A stretch of DNA of 6,260 nucleotides from Pseudomonadota bacterium (GTDB lineage Bacteria; Pseudomonadota; Alphaproteobacteria; Acetobacterales; Acetobacteraceae): the NCBI GenBank assembly GCA_021805485.1, contig JAJZFF010000220.1, positions 1 through 6,260 of the forward strand. Reading direction: 5' to 3'. Below, in pieces: positions 5,359-6,260 of the stretch; position 1 is the first letter of the stretch; every line of letters starts with the position of its first letter. The notes beneath the pieces are model-generated. The model saw only the letters and a list, made by a program, of their open reading frames with translations. It made no database searches and had not been told where the DNA came from. Position numbers and translations under genes: made by a program.

Positions 5359-5982
5359 ATGGGTGGAGGCGTCACAGGGTTCTATCAGGCGCGCGTTCTG
5401 CCGCGGTTGATCGCGCTGGCGATGCGGGCGCCTGAGCTCAACCGCTATCGTGCCCGCGTTTGCGGGGCTGCGGCCGGAAGGGTGCTGGAGCTCGGCATCG
5501 GTCCGGGGTTCAATTTGCCATTCTATGGCCCTGCCGTGGCCGAGGTGGTCGGCATCGATCCCGCCATGGCGCTCCTGGCGATGGCGCGCGGACGGGATGC
5601 GGCGTTTCCGGTGGAGTTGGTGGACGGATCCGCGGAGGCGCTACCGATCGAGAGCCAGTCGATTGATACAGTGGTCACCACCTGGACGCTGTGCAGCGTC
5701 CCCGATCCGCGCCGTGCACTGACCGACGCCCGGCGGGTGCTGCGCCCCGGTGGCCGGCTGCTGTTCTGCGAGCATGGGCGGGCACCGGATGCCGGCGTGC
5801 GGCTCTGGCAGGATCGGCTGACGCCGGCCTGGCGGCATATTGCCGGCGGCTGCCACCTCAACCGTCCCATCGAGGCGCTGGTCCGCGACAGCGGCTTCCA
5901 GGTCGAGAGCCTGGAAGCCGCCTACGCGCGTGGACCGAAGCTGCTCACCTATTTCTATACGGGTTCGGCGCGCGCGATGTGA
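5359..5982 (+). CDS. Class I SAM-dependent methyltransferase (Methyltransf_11 type)
   Basis: A 207-aa soluble protein with the Rossmann-type methyltransferase fold, which transfers a methyl group from S-adenosylmethionine to an unknown acceptor. Motif I is LELGIGPG (43-50). The acidic residue ending strand 2 is Asp67 in VVGIDPA (63-69). DGSAEALPI (89-97) is the usual adenine-binding segment. SIDTVVTTWTLCSVPDP (101-117) is the motif IV/V region and LRPGGRLLFCEHG (128-140) is the post-motif strand. The distal WQDRLTPAWRHIAGGCHLNRP (150-170) is typical of a subgroup that, as I recall, resembles the eukaryotic METTL7/TMT1 proteins, some of which methylate thiols; the substrate here is not predictable. 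The strong Shine-Dalgarno supports the ATG at 5359. The gene stands alone, behind a structured leader, and converges on the next gene with 10 nt between them. Confidence 0.9.
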   Translation: MGGGVTGFYQARVLPRLIALAMRAPELNRYRARVCGAAAGRVLELGIGPGFNLPFYGPAVAEVVGIDPAMALLAMARGRDAAFPVELVDGSAEALPIESQSIDTVVTTWTLCSVPDPRRALTDARRVLRPGGRLLFCEHGRAPDAGVRLWQDRLTPAWRHIAGGCHLNRPIEALVRDSGFQVESLEAAYARGPKLLTYFYTGSARAM

Positions 5983-5992
5983 TCGGTCATCG

Positions 5993-6260
5993 CTATGCGT
6001 TGAGTTCGGCCTCGAGCCGCGCCACATCGACGCCGAGATCGGTTCCGCTGACCGTGGACAATTGCCGCCAGACGAGACCGTAGGCCTCATCGAGACGTCG
6101 CCGCACCCAGCGCCAAGTCGCCAGCTTGAACCGGCCCCAGGTGGCGAGGCGGAGCGTGTCGGTCTCGGCCAGGCCGGCGTAGTCCCACGCCATCAGCATG
6201 TGGCCGCCGGCGATGGGGCCCGGATCGAGGCTCCCGTCGTCATCCCAGGGCTCGGCGCTG
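5993..6260 (-). CDS. Unrecognised protein, C-terminal part (5' end beyond window)
   Basis: The open frame runs off the right edge, with its first complete codon at 6259-6257. It ends in TAG at 5995-5993, showing 88 residues. An internal ATG at 6199 would give 68 aa, but the frame stays open upstream with similar composition, so the true start is probably outside. I do not recognise the family. The visible part is rich in tryptophan (six in 88) and carries two similar segments, RLATWGR and KLATWRW, in a basic, probably helical stretch. The tail is acidic, VARLEAELNA, and may be a short amphipathic helix. No clear membrane segment or catalytic motif is seen. The gene converges with the methyltransferase gene, only 10 nt separate the two stops, and no terminator lies between them. 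Confidence 0.65.
   Translation of the reverse strand, partial: SAEPWDDDGSLDPGPIAGGHMLMAWDYAGLAETDTLRLATWGRFKLATWRWVRRRLDEAYGLVWRQLSTVSGTDLGVDVARLEAELNA

Overview
The window is a GC-rich bacterial chromosome segment, probably from an alphaproteobacterium and perhaps from the Rhodospirillales/Acetobacteraceae side. This placement is an inference from codon usage, from the ribF-ileS-lspA gene order and from protein character; no single marker in the window fixes the taxon. It looks like ordinary core-genome housekeeping DNA. I see no transposase, integrase, CRISPR array or phage gene.

Layout. A tRNA-Ala(GGC) gene lies on the + strand at the left edge (5-80). Facing it on the - strand is a conserved housekeeping cluster read right to left: ribF (4860-3925, FMN/FAD synthesis), ileS (3482-690, isoleucyl-tRNA synthetase) and lspA (693-187, signal peptidase II). 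ileS and lspA overlap by the ATGA arrangement. ribF and ileS, by contrast, are separated by an unusually long spacer of about 440 nt. That spacer holds a promoter-like pair for ileS and a tiny candidate leader ORF with three consecutive Ile codons. Right of ribF is a divergent region of about 500 nt (4861-5358) ahead of a + strand class I SAM-dependent methyltransferase gene (5359-5982). After 10 nt comes the converging 3' end of an unrecognised, tryptophan-rich protein gene that runs off the right edge on the - strand (5993-6260).

The most interesting non-coding signal is in the ribF/methyltransferase spacer. A very good intrinsic terminator on the + strand (5205-5231) has no protein gene in front of it. 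Directly upstream are a -10/-35-like pair and a second hairpin whose 11-nt tip is identical to that of the terminator hairpin. The linker between the two hairpins is single-stranded and carries a CCUCCC anti-Shine-Dalgarno motif. Together these suggest an undescribed small RNA of about 80 nt. The Ile-codon leader upstream of ileS is a more speculative second candidate.

How the genes relate: RibF makes FMN and FAD, IleRS charges tRNA-Ile and LspA matures lipoproteins. They are linked by conserved chromosomal order rather than by a shared pathway. The methyltransferase and the partial gene have no evident functional link to the cluster.
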